A stretch of 64,000 nucleotides of DNA. It comes from LMUY01 sp964244585 (lineage in GTDB: Bacteria; Pseudomonadota; Alphaproteobacteria; Acetobacterales; Acetobacteraceae). The position numbers and the translations under genes were made by a program. The stretch covers positions 536,251 through 600,250 of the forward strand of contig CAXTJM010000001.1 in the NCBI GenBank assembly GCA_964244585.1, read 5' to 3'. Below the pieces are notes generated by a model, which saw only the letters and a program-made list of their open reading frames with translations, searched no databases and was not told the DNA's origin. Shown here piece after piece: positions 35,580 through 45,042 of this stretch. The stretch's first letter is position 1. Each line of letters begins with the position of its first letter.

Positions 35580-36575
35580 CCCGGCCGCCTCTGCCAGCAG
35601 CGTGTAGGACCGGCGGCGTGCCTCCCGGTCCGCGACGGTGGTGATCACGGCGACTTCGCTTGCGCCGACATGCCGAGCCATGGTCTCGATCCGTTGCAGC
35701 ACGGTTGGCCCGACGCCGCATAGCGCGCTTTCCCGGATGGCGGCCACCCTGTCGCGCTCGCGCTCCGTGTAAGGATAATTGTCGGCTTCCTCGACCGTCG
35801 GCAGCGCCGCGTAGCTGCCGCGGTCCCGGCCGAGCCGCCACAGGGCACGTGAGGCGAAGAGCCGGTCCGCTTCGTCCTGCGTTTCCGCCGCCAACGCCCA
35901 AACGGCAAGCGCGGCATGAGGCGCCGGGCAGCGCGGACCAGGCCGAAACCCGGCACGATACAGGTCGAGTGCTTCCGCGGCGCCTTCCCCGTCGGTGATG
36001 AAATGGGCGAAGCAGTACGGCAGGCCGAAATGTGCCGCGACCTGGGCTCCATAGTTCGACGAGCCCAGGATCCAGACCTCCGGACAGGTCGGGCCGGTCG
36101 GTTGCGCGACCACGTCGCGGAACGGATGCCCCTCCGCCAGCGTCTTGCCGCCGACCCAGGCGAGCAGGTCCCGCACCTGCGCCGGGAACTGGTCCGCCGA
36201 CTGCGCCGCAGCGGGGTTCAGCGCATAGGCGGTTCGGCCGTCGCTGCCGGGTGCCCGGCCCAGCCCAAGGTCGATGCGACCCGGCGCCACGGCCTCCAGC
36301 ACGCGGAACTGCTCGGCCACCTTCAGGCTGGAATAATGCGGCAGCATCACCCCCGCACTGCCGACGCGAATGCGCTGCGTGGTGGCGGCGATGGCGGCGA
36401 TCAGGATTTCGGGCGCGGTCCCGGCCTGGCTGGCGGAGGCGTGGTGTTCCGCCAGCCAATACCGGTCGTAGCCCAGCGCCTCGCAATGCTGCGCCAGCAC
36501 CATGCTTTCGCGGATCGCATCGGCCGGGGCGCGGCCGGAGACGATGGTGGATTGGTCAAGGACCGAGAGCCGCAT
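35544..36575 (-). CDS. Luciferase-like flavin-dependent monooxygenase (MsnO8-type)
   Basis: A 343-residue TIM-barrel protein of the LLM class. The N-terminus MRLSVLDQSTIVSGR, then YDRYWLAEHHA, IRVGSAGVMLPHYSSLK and PGRIDLGLGRAPGSD are the usual LLM 'MsnO8' pattern. Such enzymes use FMNH2 and oxygen on unknown substrates. It is monocistronic and convergent with the small membrane protein. It lies 26 kb from the CMD/AhpD locus, so a link to that system is not supported by position. Confidence 0.88.
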   Translation of the reverse strand: MRLSVLDQSTIVSGRAPADAIRESMVLAQHCEALGYDRYWLAEHHASASQAGTAPEILIAAIAATTQRIRVGSAGVMLPHYSSLKVAEQFRVLEAVAPGRIDLGLGRAPGSDGRTAYALNPAAAQSADQFPAQVRDLLAWVGGKTLAEGHPFRDVVAQPTGPTCPEVWILGSSNYGAQVAAHFGLPYCFAHFITDGEGAAEALDLYRAGFRPGPRCPAPHAALAVWALAAETQDEADRLFASRALWRLGRDRGSYAALPTVEEADNYPYTERERDRVAAIRESALCGVGPTVLQRIETMARHVGASEVAVITTVADREARRRSYTLLAEAAGLGSSGHVAAAE

Positions 36576-36749
36576 AGGGTCGGCCTCCGCTACTTCTTGC
36601 CCGGAACCACGGCATGCGCCGCCGGCGGGGCAAAGCCGGTGGCTCCGGCCGCGGCAGGAAGCCTTCTACCCATGGCCATGCCGGATCCCTCCGTGAGCGT
36701 GATCAGCCAGCTGGACAACAGCGGGAGGCCTCGCCGCATCCAGGTCCAC

Positions 36750-38021
36750 CTAGAAGCTGACGGTGCCGAATATCGCCTTGAGCATCGCATACAGTGCCCC
36801 GCCAACCAAAAACCCGACGACGGTGCCGTTGACGCGGACGTATTGGAGGTCCTTGCCGACGCGCAGTTCGATGCGATCCACCAAGGTGGCTGTGTCCCAG
36901 TTGGCAACCACCTCCGCGATGAAGCCGGACAGCGATGCCTGCGCAGACGGCAGGACGCTCACGACGATCACCTCCGCCGCCCCTTGCAGCCGGGCGCGCA
37001 CCGCCGGGTCGGAGTCCAGCATGGTGCCCAGATTGCCCAACGCCCCCTCGATGAACGCCACGGTGTGGCCGCCGGGTCGGGCGGCGTCGGCCTCCAGCGC
37101 CAGGCGCAGCCTGGACCAGACATCCCACAGCCAGGCCTGCACCGTGTCATGCGCGACCACTTGGCGGATCGCCCGGCCGACCTCGGCCGCACGCTCCGGG
37201 TCGGTCTCCAGGCGGGCGATCTCGGCCCGCATCCAGGCGTCGAACGCGTCCCGCAGATCGGATCCGTCCGGCCCGATCTTGTCCAGCTCGCTGTTGAGCG
37301 TGGTCAGCACCCGTCGCGCCACCTGCGCGCCCAGGGCCCATCCGACGATGCGGCCGCCCTGCTCGCGCACCCGCTCGGCGATCACGGCGCGAAGCTGTTC
37401 CTCCTTGGCAGCGAGCAGGGCGCGAAACTGCACCAGGATGAACGACAGCACGTCCTGGTGCCGGCCGCCGTCCAGCAGGCCGTGCAGCGCCCGCGCGACG
37501 ACGGCGCTGGCCCCGCGTCCGCCCAGGATGCGCGGCACCAGCCGGGCGATCAGCCGCCGCGCCCGGCCGTCCTCCACAGTCGCCAGCAGCCGCGGCAGCA
37601 TGCCTGCCAACGCCTCCGCAGCCGGGCGGGAAGCCTTCGGGTCGTCGAAGAAGCGGTGCAGGATGCCCGCCATGTCGATGCGGCCCAGGGTGCGCCGCAG
37701 CTCCGCCTCGGTGAACACGTGGGTCGCCACGAAGCGGCCGAGCGCACGGCCCAGCCGCGCCTTCTGCGCGGGGATGATGGCGGTGTGGGGGATCGGCAGG
37801 CCGAGCGGATGACGGAACAGCGCGGTGATGGCGAACCAGTCCGCCACGCCGCCGACGAAGCCGGCCTTTGCCGCCGCCTGCAACAGATCCGTGCCCCAGC
37901 CGGGCGGGAGGGCATAGCTGCCGAGCGTGAGCGCGGCCATGAGGACGAGCAGCCCGGTGGCGAAGGCGCGATGCCGGGCGAGGGATAGCCGGGCGAGCCG
38001 GTCTGGATCGACGGAGGACAT
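36750..38021 (-). CDS. DUF445 family membrane-associated protein
   Basis: A 423-residue protein of the YjiN/DUF445 family. N-terminal hydrophobic helices (AFATGLLVLMAALTLGSYAL) are followed by AKAGFVGGVADWFAITALFRHPLG, the family hallmark. A long helical middle region precedes a C-terminal helix, VVGFLVGGALYAMLKAIFG. The function is not known. The 174 bases between its end and the luciferase-like gene start (36576-36749) hold nothing I can identify. It is divergent from the PEP carboxylase-like gene with 55 bases between. Confidence 0.9.
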   Translation of the reverse strand: MSSVDPDRLARLSLARHRAFATGLLVLMAALTLGSYALPPGWGTDLLQAAAKAGFVGGVADWFAITALFRHPLGLPIPHTAIIPAQKARLGRALGRFVATHVFTEAELRRTLGRIDMAGILHRFFDDPKASRPAAEALAGMLPRLLATVEDGRARRLIARLVPRILGGRGASAVVARALHGLLDGGRHQDVLSFILVQFRALLAAKEEQLRAVIAERVREQGGRIVGWALGAQVARRVLTTLNSELDKIGPDGSDLRDAFDAWMRAEIARLETDPERAAEVGRAIRQVVAHDTVQAWLWDVWSRLRLALEADAARPGGHTVAFIEGALGNLGTMLDSDPAVRARLQGAAEVIVVSVLPSAQASLSGFIAEVVANWDTATLVDRIELRVGKDLQYVRVNGTVVGFLVGGALYAMLKAIFGTVSF

Positions 38022-38076
38022 GGGCGCTGCGTAGCACAGCTTGCCAGGCGCTGGCGCTGCACCGCATCATCGCGCC

Positions 38077-40848
38077 ATGGCCGATCCCCTCGCCGTGCCG
38101 ACCGATCCCCGTCCCGTGGTGGAGGAGTTGATGGCCCTGGTGCGGGCGGCCCGGCATCACAGCCAGGCCGATCCGTTCGGCAGCCCCGTGCTATCGGTGG
38201 CGCTGGCGGTCATGCGGCAGATGGATGCGGGCACGTTGACGCTGGACATGCTGGACGACGTGGTGCGCCACTTGCGCGACGCCGCGTTCGATGCCCGTGC
38301 CCTCCGCCTGGCCAGCTATGTCGGCGGGCTGGACGGCTCGGCGGCGGCGATGGAGACGGTCGCCGCGCGGCTGGTACGGCCGGACCCGGCGGACAGCCCG
38401 GTGCCGTTCGGACAATTCCGCACCTCGGTCGAGCGCACCCGCTTCGCCGCCGTGTTCACCGCCCACCCGACCTTTTCCCTGCCGGCCGAACAATCCGCCG
38501 CCTTGGCAAGGGCCGCAGGCGGCGGGGAGAGCCCACGCTTCGCATCGCACCGTCCCTCCCGGCCGACGCTGGCGGAGGAGTTCGACCAAGCCGTCGCGGC
38601 CATCAACCACGGTCGCGACGCGATCGACCACCTCGCCACCGCAATGCTGCACGCCGCGGCGCAGGCCTGGCCGGACCGGTGGCGCAGCCTGGTGCCGAAG
38701 CCGGTGATCCTGGCCAGTTGGGTCGGGTACGATACCGACGGACGCACCGATATCGGCTGGTGGGACACGTTGCGGCTTCGGCTGATCATGAAGCGCCTGC
38801 AACTCCAGCGCGTGCGCAGCCAGGTGGACGATGCCGCCGTCGCCACCCGGTTGGACAAGGCGGTGGCGGCGGTGGAGGCGCAGGTGGCCGCCTGCCCGGA
38901 CTCGCCGGAGCCTGACGCAGTGGCAGCCTTCGCGACGGCCCTGGTGCATGGCCGGGACGCCGCCCTGGTGACGCCCGAGCCGGTGCTGCGCCTGTTGGAC
39001 ACGGCCATCGCCGCGGCGGCGGACCCGCTGCCGCTGGTGGTGGCCCGCGCCGGGTTCGCCGCCCACGGGCTGTCGCTGGCGCACACCCACATGCGGCTGA
39101 ACTCGGCCCAGCTGCACAACGCCGCGCGGGTCCGGCTGGGCCTGGCCGATCCCCCGGCCGATGCCAGCCGCCGCCGGGTGCTGCTGGCCGCGATGGGCGA
39201 AGCGTTGGACGCGGTGCAGCCGGAACCGGTGGATTTCGGCGCGATCATGGCCGAGCAATCCTCCGCCGCACGGCTGATGATGACGGTGGCGCAAATCGCC
39301 AAGCACATCGACGGCGCGGCCCCGGTGCGCTTCCTGATCGCCGAGACCGAGAGCGGCTACACCCTGCTCACCGCGCTGTGGCTGGCACGCCTGTTCGGGG
39401 TGGAGCGCAACGTCGAGATCAGCCCCCTGTTCGAAACGGCCGACGCGCTGGAACAGGGCTCCCGCGTCGTGGCGGAGGCGTTGCGCTCACCGCACTGGTG
39501 CGCCTACCTGCGGGCCACCGGGCGGCTGTGCCTGCAGTTCGGCTATTCGGATAGCGGGCGCTACATCGGACAGCTCGCCGCCTCGTACCTGATCGAGCGG
39601 CTGCGGCTGAAGGTGGCCGAGATGCTGGTCAAGCACGGCCTGGCCGAGGTGGAGGTCGTGCTGTTCGACACGCACGGCGAGAGCATCGGGCGCGGGGCGC
39701 ATCCCGGCTCGATGGCGGACCGGCTGAAATACATCTCGCCGACCCGCAGCCGGATGGCCTTCGCCGCGGCAGGAATCGCCACGCGGGAGGAGAGCGCCTT
39801 CCAGGGCGGCGACGGCTACCTGTTCTTCGGCACGCCTGCCTTGGCCAGCGCCACGATCGCCCGGATTGCGGAACATGCCTACGCCACGATGGTGGGCGGG
39901 AACGACCCGATCTATGCCGAGCCGGATTTCGCCGCCGATTTCTTCGCCACGATCGGCGGCGGCATGCGCGAACTGGTGGAGGATCCGGGCTACGCCGCGC
40001 TGCTGGGTACGTTCGGCCCGGCGCTGCTGGACCCCACCGGGTCGCGCCCCTCGGCACGCCAATCCGACAGCGGCGGTCCGGCCATGATCCGCCATCCGCG
40101 CGAGTTGCGGGCCATCCCGAACAACGCGATCCTGCAACAGCTCGGCTGGTGCGCGAACACGCTGCAGGGGCTGGGCGCCGCCGCCGCGCGGCATCGGGAG
40201 GAGTTCCTGCCGCTGCTGGACACCAGTCCGCGCTTCCGCCGTGCCGTGGATTTCGCCTCGCACGCGCTGGCCCATTCGGATCTGGACGTGCTGCGCGCCG
40301 TGGTGGGCCTGGTGGACCCGGGCGCCTGGCTGGACCGGGTGCCGCACGCCACCCAGCCGGGCCGGCCCGCCGCGCTGATGGGCGTGGCCCGGGCGCTGGA
40401 CCGGCTGGCGCTTTGGCAACCGGTGACGGCGATGAGCCGGCGCATCCAGTTGGACTACCTGGCCCTGCTGGAGACCTGGCCGGATGCGCCGCGGATGGCC
40501 ACCTCCTCCGTCCTGCTGCACGCGCTGCGCATCGCGGCGATCCAGCGCATCTGGCTGCTCGGGACGGAGATTCCGGAGTTCTCACCCCGGCATGGCGTCA
40601 CGCGGCAGGGATTGGAAGACCGGCTGATCCGCCTGGACGTGCCGGCCTGCCTCGACCTGCTGGCCGAAATCTTCCCGACCTCGCCGGATCCGGCCGCCGT
40701 GCGCGATTACGCCGAGCCGGTGGGGCGGCGCAACGCCGTCTCGTACGAGCGGGAGCACGCGACGCTGTTCGAGCCGATCCGTCGCCTGTTCGCCACCGTG
40801 CGGGAAATCGGCGCGGCGATCACCCATGACGTCGGTGCGTTCGGCTAA
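38077..40848 (+). CDS. Divergent phosphoenolpyruvate carboxylase-like protein
   Basis: A 923-residue homologue of PEP carboxylase, slightly longer than usual (about 880-900). The ATG at 38077 gives MADPLAVPTDPRP. By-eye comparison with the E. coli enzyme shows unusual catalytic regions. TAHPTE is TAHPTF (128-133). GGDRDGNP is GYDTDGR (217-223). GYSDSAKDAG is GYSDSGRYIG (489-498), with Arg for the catalytic Lys. HGRGGSIGRGG is HGESIGRGA (533-541), losing the key Arg and two Gly. After RAIP (678 on) the WTQTR motif is absent. It may be a sub-family with altered activity. Monocistronic. Confidence 0.75.
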   Translation: MADPLAVPTDPRPVVEELMALVRAARHHSQADPFGSPVLSVALAVMRQMDAGTLTLDMLDDVVRHLRDAAFDARALRLASYVGGLDGSAAAMETVAARLVRPDPADSPVPFGQFRTSVERTRFAAVFTAHPTFSLPAEQSAALARAAGGGESPRFASHRPSRPTLAEEFDQAVAAINHGRDAIDHLATAMLHAAAQAWPDRWRSLVPKPVILASWVGYDTDGRTDIGWWDTLRLRLIMKRLQLQRVRSQVDDAAVATRLDKAVAAVEAQVAACPDSPEPDAVAAFATALVHGRDAALVTPEPVLRLLDTAIAAAADPLPLVVARAGFAAHGLSLAHTHMRLNSAQLHNAARVRLGLADPPADASRRRVLLAAMGEALDAVQPEPVDFGAIMAEQSSAARLMMTVAQIAKHIDGAAPVRFLIAETESGYTLLTALWLARLFGVERNVEISPLFETADALEQGSRVVAEALRSPHWCAYLRATGRLCLQFGYSDSGRYIGQLAASYLIERLRLKVAEMLVKHGLAEVEVVLFDTHGESIGRGAHPGSMADRLKYISPTRSRMAFAAAGIATREESAFQGGDGYLFFGTPALASATIARIAEHAYATMVGGNDPIYAEPDFAADFFATIGGGMRELVEDPGYAALLGTFGPALLDPTGSRPSARQSDSGGPAMIRHPRELRAIPNNAILQQLGWCANTLQGLGAAAARHREEFLPLLDTSPRFRRAVDFASHALAHSDLDVLRAVVGLVDPGAWLDRVPHATQPGRPAALMGVARALDRLALWQPVTAMSRRIQLDYLALLETWPDAPRMATSSVLLHALRIAAIQRIWLLGTEIPEFSPRHGVTRQGLEDRLIRLDVPACLDLLAEIFPTSPDPAAVRDYAEPVGRRNAVSYEREHATLFEPIRRLFATVREIGAAITHDVGAFG

Positions 40849-40907
40849 CGGGCAAAGACGTGCCGTGCGGTGTGTGTCTCATACGGCAGTCTTCGCAGAT
40901 AAAGGAG

Positions 40908-42098
40908 TCAGTGGCGTGGTTGCCGCGGCGGTGCCGCATGGCGCCGGGCCGTGCGGCGCTGCGTGGCGGCGCGGGTCGCCCGCGGCGGCGGCGGGTTGCC
41001 GATCTTGTCGAACGTCGCGTCCAGCGCCTGGGCGGCGAACGTCTCGGCGTCCTTCGCCCGGGCGACGGCGTCGCCCATGCCGAAGAACTCGTGCGTGGTG
41101 CCGCCATATTCGGTCCGGTCCACCATGACGCCATGCGCCTGCAACTTGTAGGTCAGGAAGGTTCCATCCGATTCCAGCGGGTCGATCTCGGCGGAGATGA
41201 TCGTGGTGGGCGGCAGGTTATGCAGGTCGGCCTTGCCGATCAGGTCCAGCCGCGGGTCCTGTAGATCGGCCGCGCTGGCAACGGTGTTCTTGATGTACCA
41301 CAGCACGTCTTCGCGCCCGAGCGGAATGGCCTTCTCGTCCGCGATGTAGGACGGCGTCTGGGTGTCGATCCCTGCCACCGGGTAGATCAGCAATTGGTGG
41401 ACCGGCGGCTGGAGATGCGCGTCACGCGCCGCGATCGACACGTTGATGGCCAGGTTGCCGCCGGCGGATTCGCCGGCGACCGCGATCCGCCTGCGATCCG
41501 CCCCCAATCGGGCCGCGTTCGCCAGCAGCCAGCGATAGGACGCGAAGGCGTCGTCATGCGCGGCGGGGAAGCGGTTCTCCGGCGCCAGGCGGTAGGCCAC
41601 CGACAGCACCATGGCATGCGCCTGGGTCGCCAGCGCGCGGTCGGTGGCATCGTAGGTGTCCAGGTCGCCGGTCACCCATCCGCCGCCGTGGAAATACAGG
41701 ATGATCGGCTCACCCGGATGCCCGGGGCTCGCGTCGTAGAGCCGCGCCTGCAACGGCCCGGCGGCCCCGTCGACCTGCAGGTCCCGGGTCTGCACCAGCG
41801 GTTGGGCGAACGGATGATTCTGCGCCGCCATCACCGCCTTCACGGCGTCGCCGGGCGTCGGCTGGGTGCGGGCCTGCGCCACGGTCAACAGGTGCACCGG
41901 CTTGGCCCCCAGGCGGACATAGGTGTCGATCACGCCCGCCATGTCCTCGTTCGCGCGGCCGTTGGCATCGCGGAACGGCGTGTAGAGCTGGCAGCCAGCC
42001 ACCAGCACGAGCGTGCCCAAGGCCATGACCACCCGGCCCAGGCGCGAGGCACGGCGGGACGCCCGGTCGAGGCGGACGGGGGACTCGGTCGCGAACAT
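40908..42098 (-). CDS. Lipoprotein alpha/beta-hydrolase, HSL-family esterase
   Basis: A 396-residue predicted lipoprotein esterase. It starts at ATG 42098, six bases after GGAGG; the ATG at 42104 abuts that site and is less likely. The signal ends in the lipobox LVAGC. The hormone-sensitive-lipase motif is YFHGGGWVTGD, the nucleophile is in GESAGGN, and the acid and His are probably in SAEIDPLESDG and GTTHEFFGM. The C-terminal 40 residues are Arg/Pro/His-rich and disordered. Likely anchored facing the periplasm, hydrolysing short acyl esters. Confidence 0.9.
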   Translation of the reverse strand: MFATESPVRLDRASRRASRLGRVVMALGTLVLVAGCQLYTPFRDANGRANEDMAGVIDTYVRLGAKPVHLLTVAQARTQPTPGDAVKAVMAAQNHPFAQPLVQTRDLQVDGAAGPLQARLYDASPGHPGEPIILYFHGGGWVTGDLDTYDATDRALATQAHAMVLSVAYRLAPENRFPAAHDDAFASYRWLLANAARLGADRRRIAVAGESAGGNLAINVSIAARDAHLQPPVHQLLIYPVAGIDTQTPSYIADEKAIPLGREDVLWYIKNTVASAADLQDPRLDLIGKADLHNLPPTTIISAEIDPLESDGTFLTYKLQAHGVMVDRTEYGGTTHEFFGMGDAVARAKDAETFAAQALDATFDKIGNPPPPRATRAATQRRTARRHAAPPRQPRH

Positions 42099-42220
42099 AG
42101 GCATCCTCCACCGCGCGGAACCGGACGGGCAGGGTTTGCCGGCCGCGGTCGCGCTTGCTTTGTCCTCCGTGCCATCCTATCCGCGCCGCAACAATACCAT
42201 CTCGACGGAGATCACCCGCC

Positions 42221-43498
42221 ATGGCCGCTATCGCCGACATCGTCGCCCGTGAAATCCTCGACAGCCGCGGCAATCCGGCGCTGGAGGTGGACGTGGTGCT
42301 GGACAGCGGTGCCATGGGCCGCGTGGCGGTGCCCTCCGGCGCATCCACCGGCGCGCACGAGGCGATGGAGCTGCGGGACGGCGACAAGGCGCGCTTCGGC
42401 GGCAAGGGCGTCCGCCAGGCGGCGGCCAATGTCGAGGGCGAGATCTTCGACATGCTGAGCGGCCTGGACGCCGCCGACCAGGTGAAGATCGACGATATGA
42501 TGATCGACCTGGACGGCACGGCCAACAAGAGCCGCCTGGGCGCCAACGCCATCCTGGGCGTGTCGCTGGCGGTGGCGAAGGCGGCGGCCGAGGATGTTGG
42601 CATGCCGCTGTACCGCTATGTCGGCGGCGTCTATGCCCGCACGCTGCCGGTGCCGATGATGAACATCATCAATGGCGGCCAGCATGCCGACAACCCGATC
42701 GACGTGCAGGAATTCATGATCCAGCCGGTCGCCGCCGCCACCGTGGCGGACGGCATCCGCATGGGCTCGGAGATCTTCCAGGCGCTGAAGAAGGCGCTCA
42801 GCAACGCCGGGCACGCCACCAATGTCGGCGACGAAGGCGGCTTCGCCCCCAACCTGAAATCCGCCGACGAGGCGCTGGGCTTTATCAGCAAGGCCTGCGA
42901 GGCCGCCGGCTACCGCCCCGGCGAGGACGTGACTTTCGCGCTGGATTGCGCCGCCACCGAGTTCTACCGCGCCGGCAAGTACGAGATGGCGGGCGAGGGC
43001 AAGTCGCTGGACGCCGCCGGCATGGTGGCCTACCTGGCCGACCTGGTGGGCCGCTTCCCGATCGCCTCGATCGAGGATGGCTGCTCCGAGGATGATTGGG
43101 ATGGCTGGGCGCTGCTGACGGCAGAGCTGGGCGCCCGCGTGCAACTGGTCGGCGACGACCTGTTCGTCACCAACCCGGAGCGGCTGCGCCGCGGCATCCA
43201 GGCGCACGTCGCCAACTCGGTGCTGGTGAAGGTGAACCAGATCGGCACCCTGTCCGAGACGCTGGAGACCATGGAGATCGCCCACCGCGCCGGCATGACC
43301 ACGGTGATGAGCCACCGCTCCGGCGAGACGGAGGACACCACCATCGCCGACCTGGCGGTGGCGGCCAATTGCGGCCAAATCAAGACCGGCAGCCTGTCGC
43401 GCAGCGACCGCACGTCGAAATACAACCAGCTCATCCGCATCGAGGCCGAATTGGGCGCCGCCGCCCGCTATGCCGGCCGCAGCATCCTGCGGCGCTGA
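42221..43498 (+). CDS. eno: Enolase
   Basis: Glycolytic enzyme interconverting 2-phosphoglycerate and phosphoenolpyruvate. It has 425 residues from ATG 42221 (MAAIADIVAREILDSRGNP), with GGAG upstream. SGASTGAHEA, the metal Asp and Glu in ALDCAATEFY, SIEDGCSEDDWDGW and LVGDDLFVTN, and SHRSGETEDTTIADLAV are all standard. It is followed by an FtsB-like gene, a typical alphaproteobacterial order, but no pdh genes follow. Confidence 0.98.
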   Translation: MAAIADIVAREILDSRGNPALEVDVVLDSGAMGRVAVPSGASTGAHEAMELRDGDKARFGGKGVRQAAANVEGEIFDMLSGLDAADQVKIDDMMIDLDGTANKSRLGANAILGVSLAVAKAAAEDVGMPLYRYVGGVYARTLPVPMMNIINGGQHADNPIDVQEFMIQPVAAATVADGIRMGSEIFQALKKALSNAGHATNVGDEGGFAPNLKSADEALGFISKACEAAGYRPGEDVTFALDCAATEFYRAGKYEMAGEGKSLDAAGMVAYLADLVGRFPIASIEDGCSEDDWDGWALLTAELGARVQLVGDDLFVTNPERLRRGIQAHVANSVLVKVNQIGTLSETLETMEIAHRAGMTTVMSHRSGETEDTTIADLAVAANCGQIKTGSLSRSDRTSKYNQLIRIEAELGAAARYAGRSILRR

Positions 43499-43598
43499 CG
43501 CAACACCTCAGCCTCGTTTGGTTATGCGTTGCAGTTTCCCGTCCCGCTCACGAGATCGGGAGCTATGGTGTGTCCCGTCGATGGGGGGATTGGGGCGC

Positions 43599-43928
43599 AT
43601 GTCGATCGGGCGTGAGATCAAGCGGCGGGTGAAGTCGGCGGTGCCGTCGGTCGTGTTGCTCGCGGTTGCGGCGTATTTCGGCTGGAGCGCGACCCAGGGT
43701 GACCGCGGGCTGCAGGCCTATGCCCACCAGCAGGACCAGCTTCGCCTGGCCCAGCTCGAGCTCACCCGCACCAACGCGGAGGTCGATGTGTGGGAGCGCC
43801 ATGTCGCCGCCCTGCGCAACAACCGCCTGGACCCCGACACCTTGGACGAACGCGCCCGCGCCATGCTGAACCTAGCCGACCCGGCGGACGTCGTGGTGAT
43901 GTATGGTCAGGGGAAGAAGCTGTTCTAA
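43599..43928 (+). CDS. ftsB: FtsB/DivIC-like septum formation initiator
   Basis: A 109-residue bitopic membrane protein of the divisome. It has a short cytoplasmic N-terminus (MSIGREIKRRVK), one helix (SVVLLAVAAYFGW), a coiled coil (QQDQLRLAQLELTRTNAEVDVWERHVAAL) and the conserved tail LDPDTLDERARAMLNLADPADVVV. The ATG at 43599 is chosen because the upstream in-frame codons do not look coding. Its place after eno supports the assignment. Typically bridges FtsL and FtsQ. Confidence 0.88.
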   Translation: MSIGREIKRRVKSAVPSVVLLAVAAYFGWSATQGDRGLQAYAHQQDQLRLAQLELTRTNAEVDVWERHVAALRNNRLDPDTLDERARAMLNLADPADVVVMYGQGKKLF

Positions 43929-44676
43929 AGGCTGATCTTGGACCTTCTAAACAAGAGCCAGGTGATTTAGGCGCTGCCACCCCGGCGCTTATATTGCATC
44001 GGACATTCGGTCATAACTTTTGAAACTTGTAAGCGGCTGTTACTATTGATTGCGCTGGCTTTTCCGAAAGTCTTGATTTATGCGCGGGTTCATTCGGAGC
44101 CTAGCTGCCACCAAAGCCTCTAAGCGGGATCGCTGCCGATCTGAATTTGAGATAGCATCCAAGAACAGAAGGGCGGAGGCGTAGAGCTTGCTTCGCGGCA
44201 CTACATGAGGTTGCAGGCGTGTTCGATTGGACGGTAGGCAGGAAGCAAACGCCCAAGCCTCTTTGCCTCATCTCATTATTCATCGTTTCCCAATTTTGTG
44301 TATCTTGCTCTGGCACTTACCGGTGGAGCACCGAACCTGCAAGAAGGGGAAACTTGACGGTGTATGAGTTAACTAATTACTTTTTAGATCATCAGAAAAA
44401 TCTTGAGGGAGCGCTTCGGGACTGTGTATTAAGATATGATCCTAGTCATTTTAATGATGTGAACTTAGATAGTGATTATGTCGTTTTAAATAAATCAAGT
44501 CTTGCTCGGCAAAACGTCAGGGAGTGCATGTTGCATAGAGATTATGTCCAGTATTACATGACACCAGTCCTATTTCCATAATTGGTGATTATGAGACTGG
44601 CAGAGATCAAACTGGCTCATCTCAGCAGCAACCACCCTCTCACCATTGGGCACCACCCATCGTATACGCCCCAGTG
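43929..44676. other. AT-rich patch, probable acquired DNA
   Basis: Base composition drops sharply here compared with both sides; from about 44350 to 44580 many codons end in A or T. In related genomes the eno-ftsB pair is commonly followed by pyruvate dehydrogenase genes, which are absent here. Apart from the small gene at 44219-44581 I see no gene, RNA or clear repeat in 43929-44218 or 44582-44676. The patch separates ftsB from the end of the xre gene and looks like an insertion or remnant. Confidence 0.6.
44219..44581 (+). CDS. Hypothetical exported protein in AT-rich patch
   Basis: A 120-residue protein starting at GTG 44219 with GAGG eight bases upstream. The N-terminus has a basic stretch, then a hydrophobic core (LCLISLFIVSQFC) and a Cys in VSCSG. 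This resembles a lipoprotein signal, although the residue at -3 is Cys, which is not canonical. The mature part, including TVYELTNYFLDHQKNLEG and Asp/Tyr-rich segments, has normal protein composition. Codon use is markedly AT-rich compared with all neighbours, suggesting recent transfer. No family recognised. Confidence 0.5.
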   Translation: MFDWTVGRKQTPKPLCLISLFIVSQFCVSCSGTYRWSTEPARRGNLTVYELTNYFLDHQKNLEGALRDCVLRYDPSHFNDVNLDSDYVVLNKSSLARQNVRECMLHRDYVQYYMTPVLFP

Positions 44677-45042
44677 TCATCGCCGCTCCGCGACCGCATC
44701 TAACAGTCGGTGCATATCCGCCACGGTGCCTGGCGGCAGATCGCGGATGCCGCGGGCCAGGCGGTTCGCCAGCGCCGTTTGCTGCGCCGACAGGCCGGCC
44801 GTGTTCACCACCACGCGGGGGTGCGACAACCGGGCTAGGCGGTTCAGCTCGTCCGCCTCCTCCCAGATCAATCCCAGCGCCTCGCACACCTGATGCACCA
44901 GCCCGGTGCTCGGCACCCCGCGGCGGCCGTGCTCCAGGGCCGACACGTAGGCGCTGGAGAGCTGCAAGGCGGCGGCGAACTGCTTCAGCGTCAGGCCGCG
45001 GGCGGCGCGCAGCGCGCGCAAATGCTCCCCGAACGGCGTCAT
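44677..45042 (-). CDS. XRE-family helix-turn-helix regulator
   Basis: A 121-residue DNA-binding protein, start ATG 45042 overlapping the Smr stop (ATGA). The HTH is at residues 7-60 (LRALRAARGLTLKQFAAALQ, then SSAYVSALEHGRRG). The C-terminal part, with LARLSHPRVVVNTAGLS, matches a conserved alphaproteobacterial group of unknown target. It is the last gene of the lutB-lutC-smr unit and may autoregulate it. Confidence 0.88.
   Translation of the reverse strand: MTPFGEHLRALRAARGLTLKQFAAALQLSSAYVSALEHGRRGVPSTGLVHQVCEALGLIWEEADELNRLARLSHPRVVVNTAGLSAQQTALANRLARGIRDLPPGTVADMHRLLDAVAERR

Noticed and set aside
35916..37988. Long plus-strand open frame opposite the luciferase-like and DUF445 genes
   Set aside because: It spans two real genes and their gap and has His/Gln/Arg-rich low-complexity sequence typical of shadow frames.
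44582..44893. Plus-strand frame over the xre gene
   Set aside because: It is antisense to a clear HTH gene and has Ser/Arg-rich noise composition.
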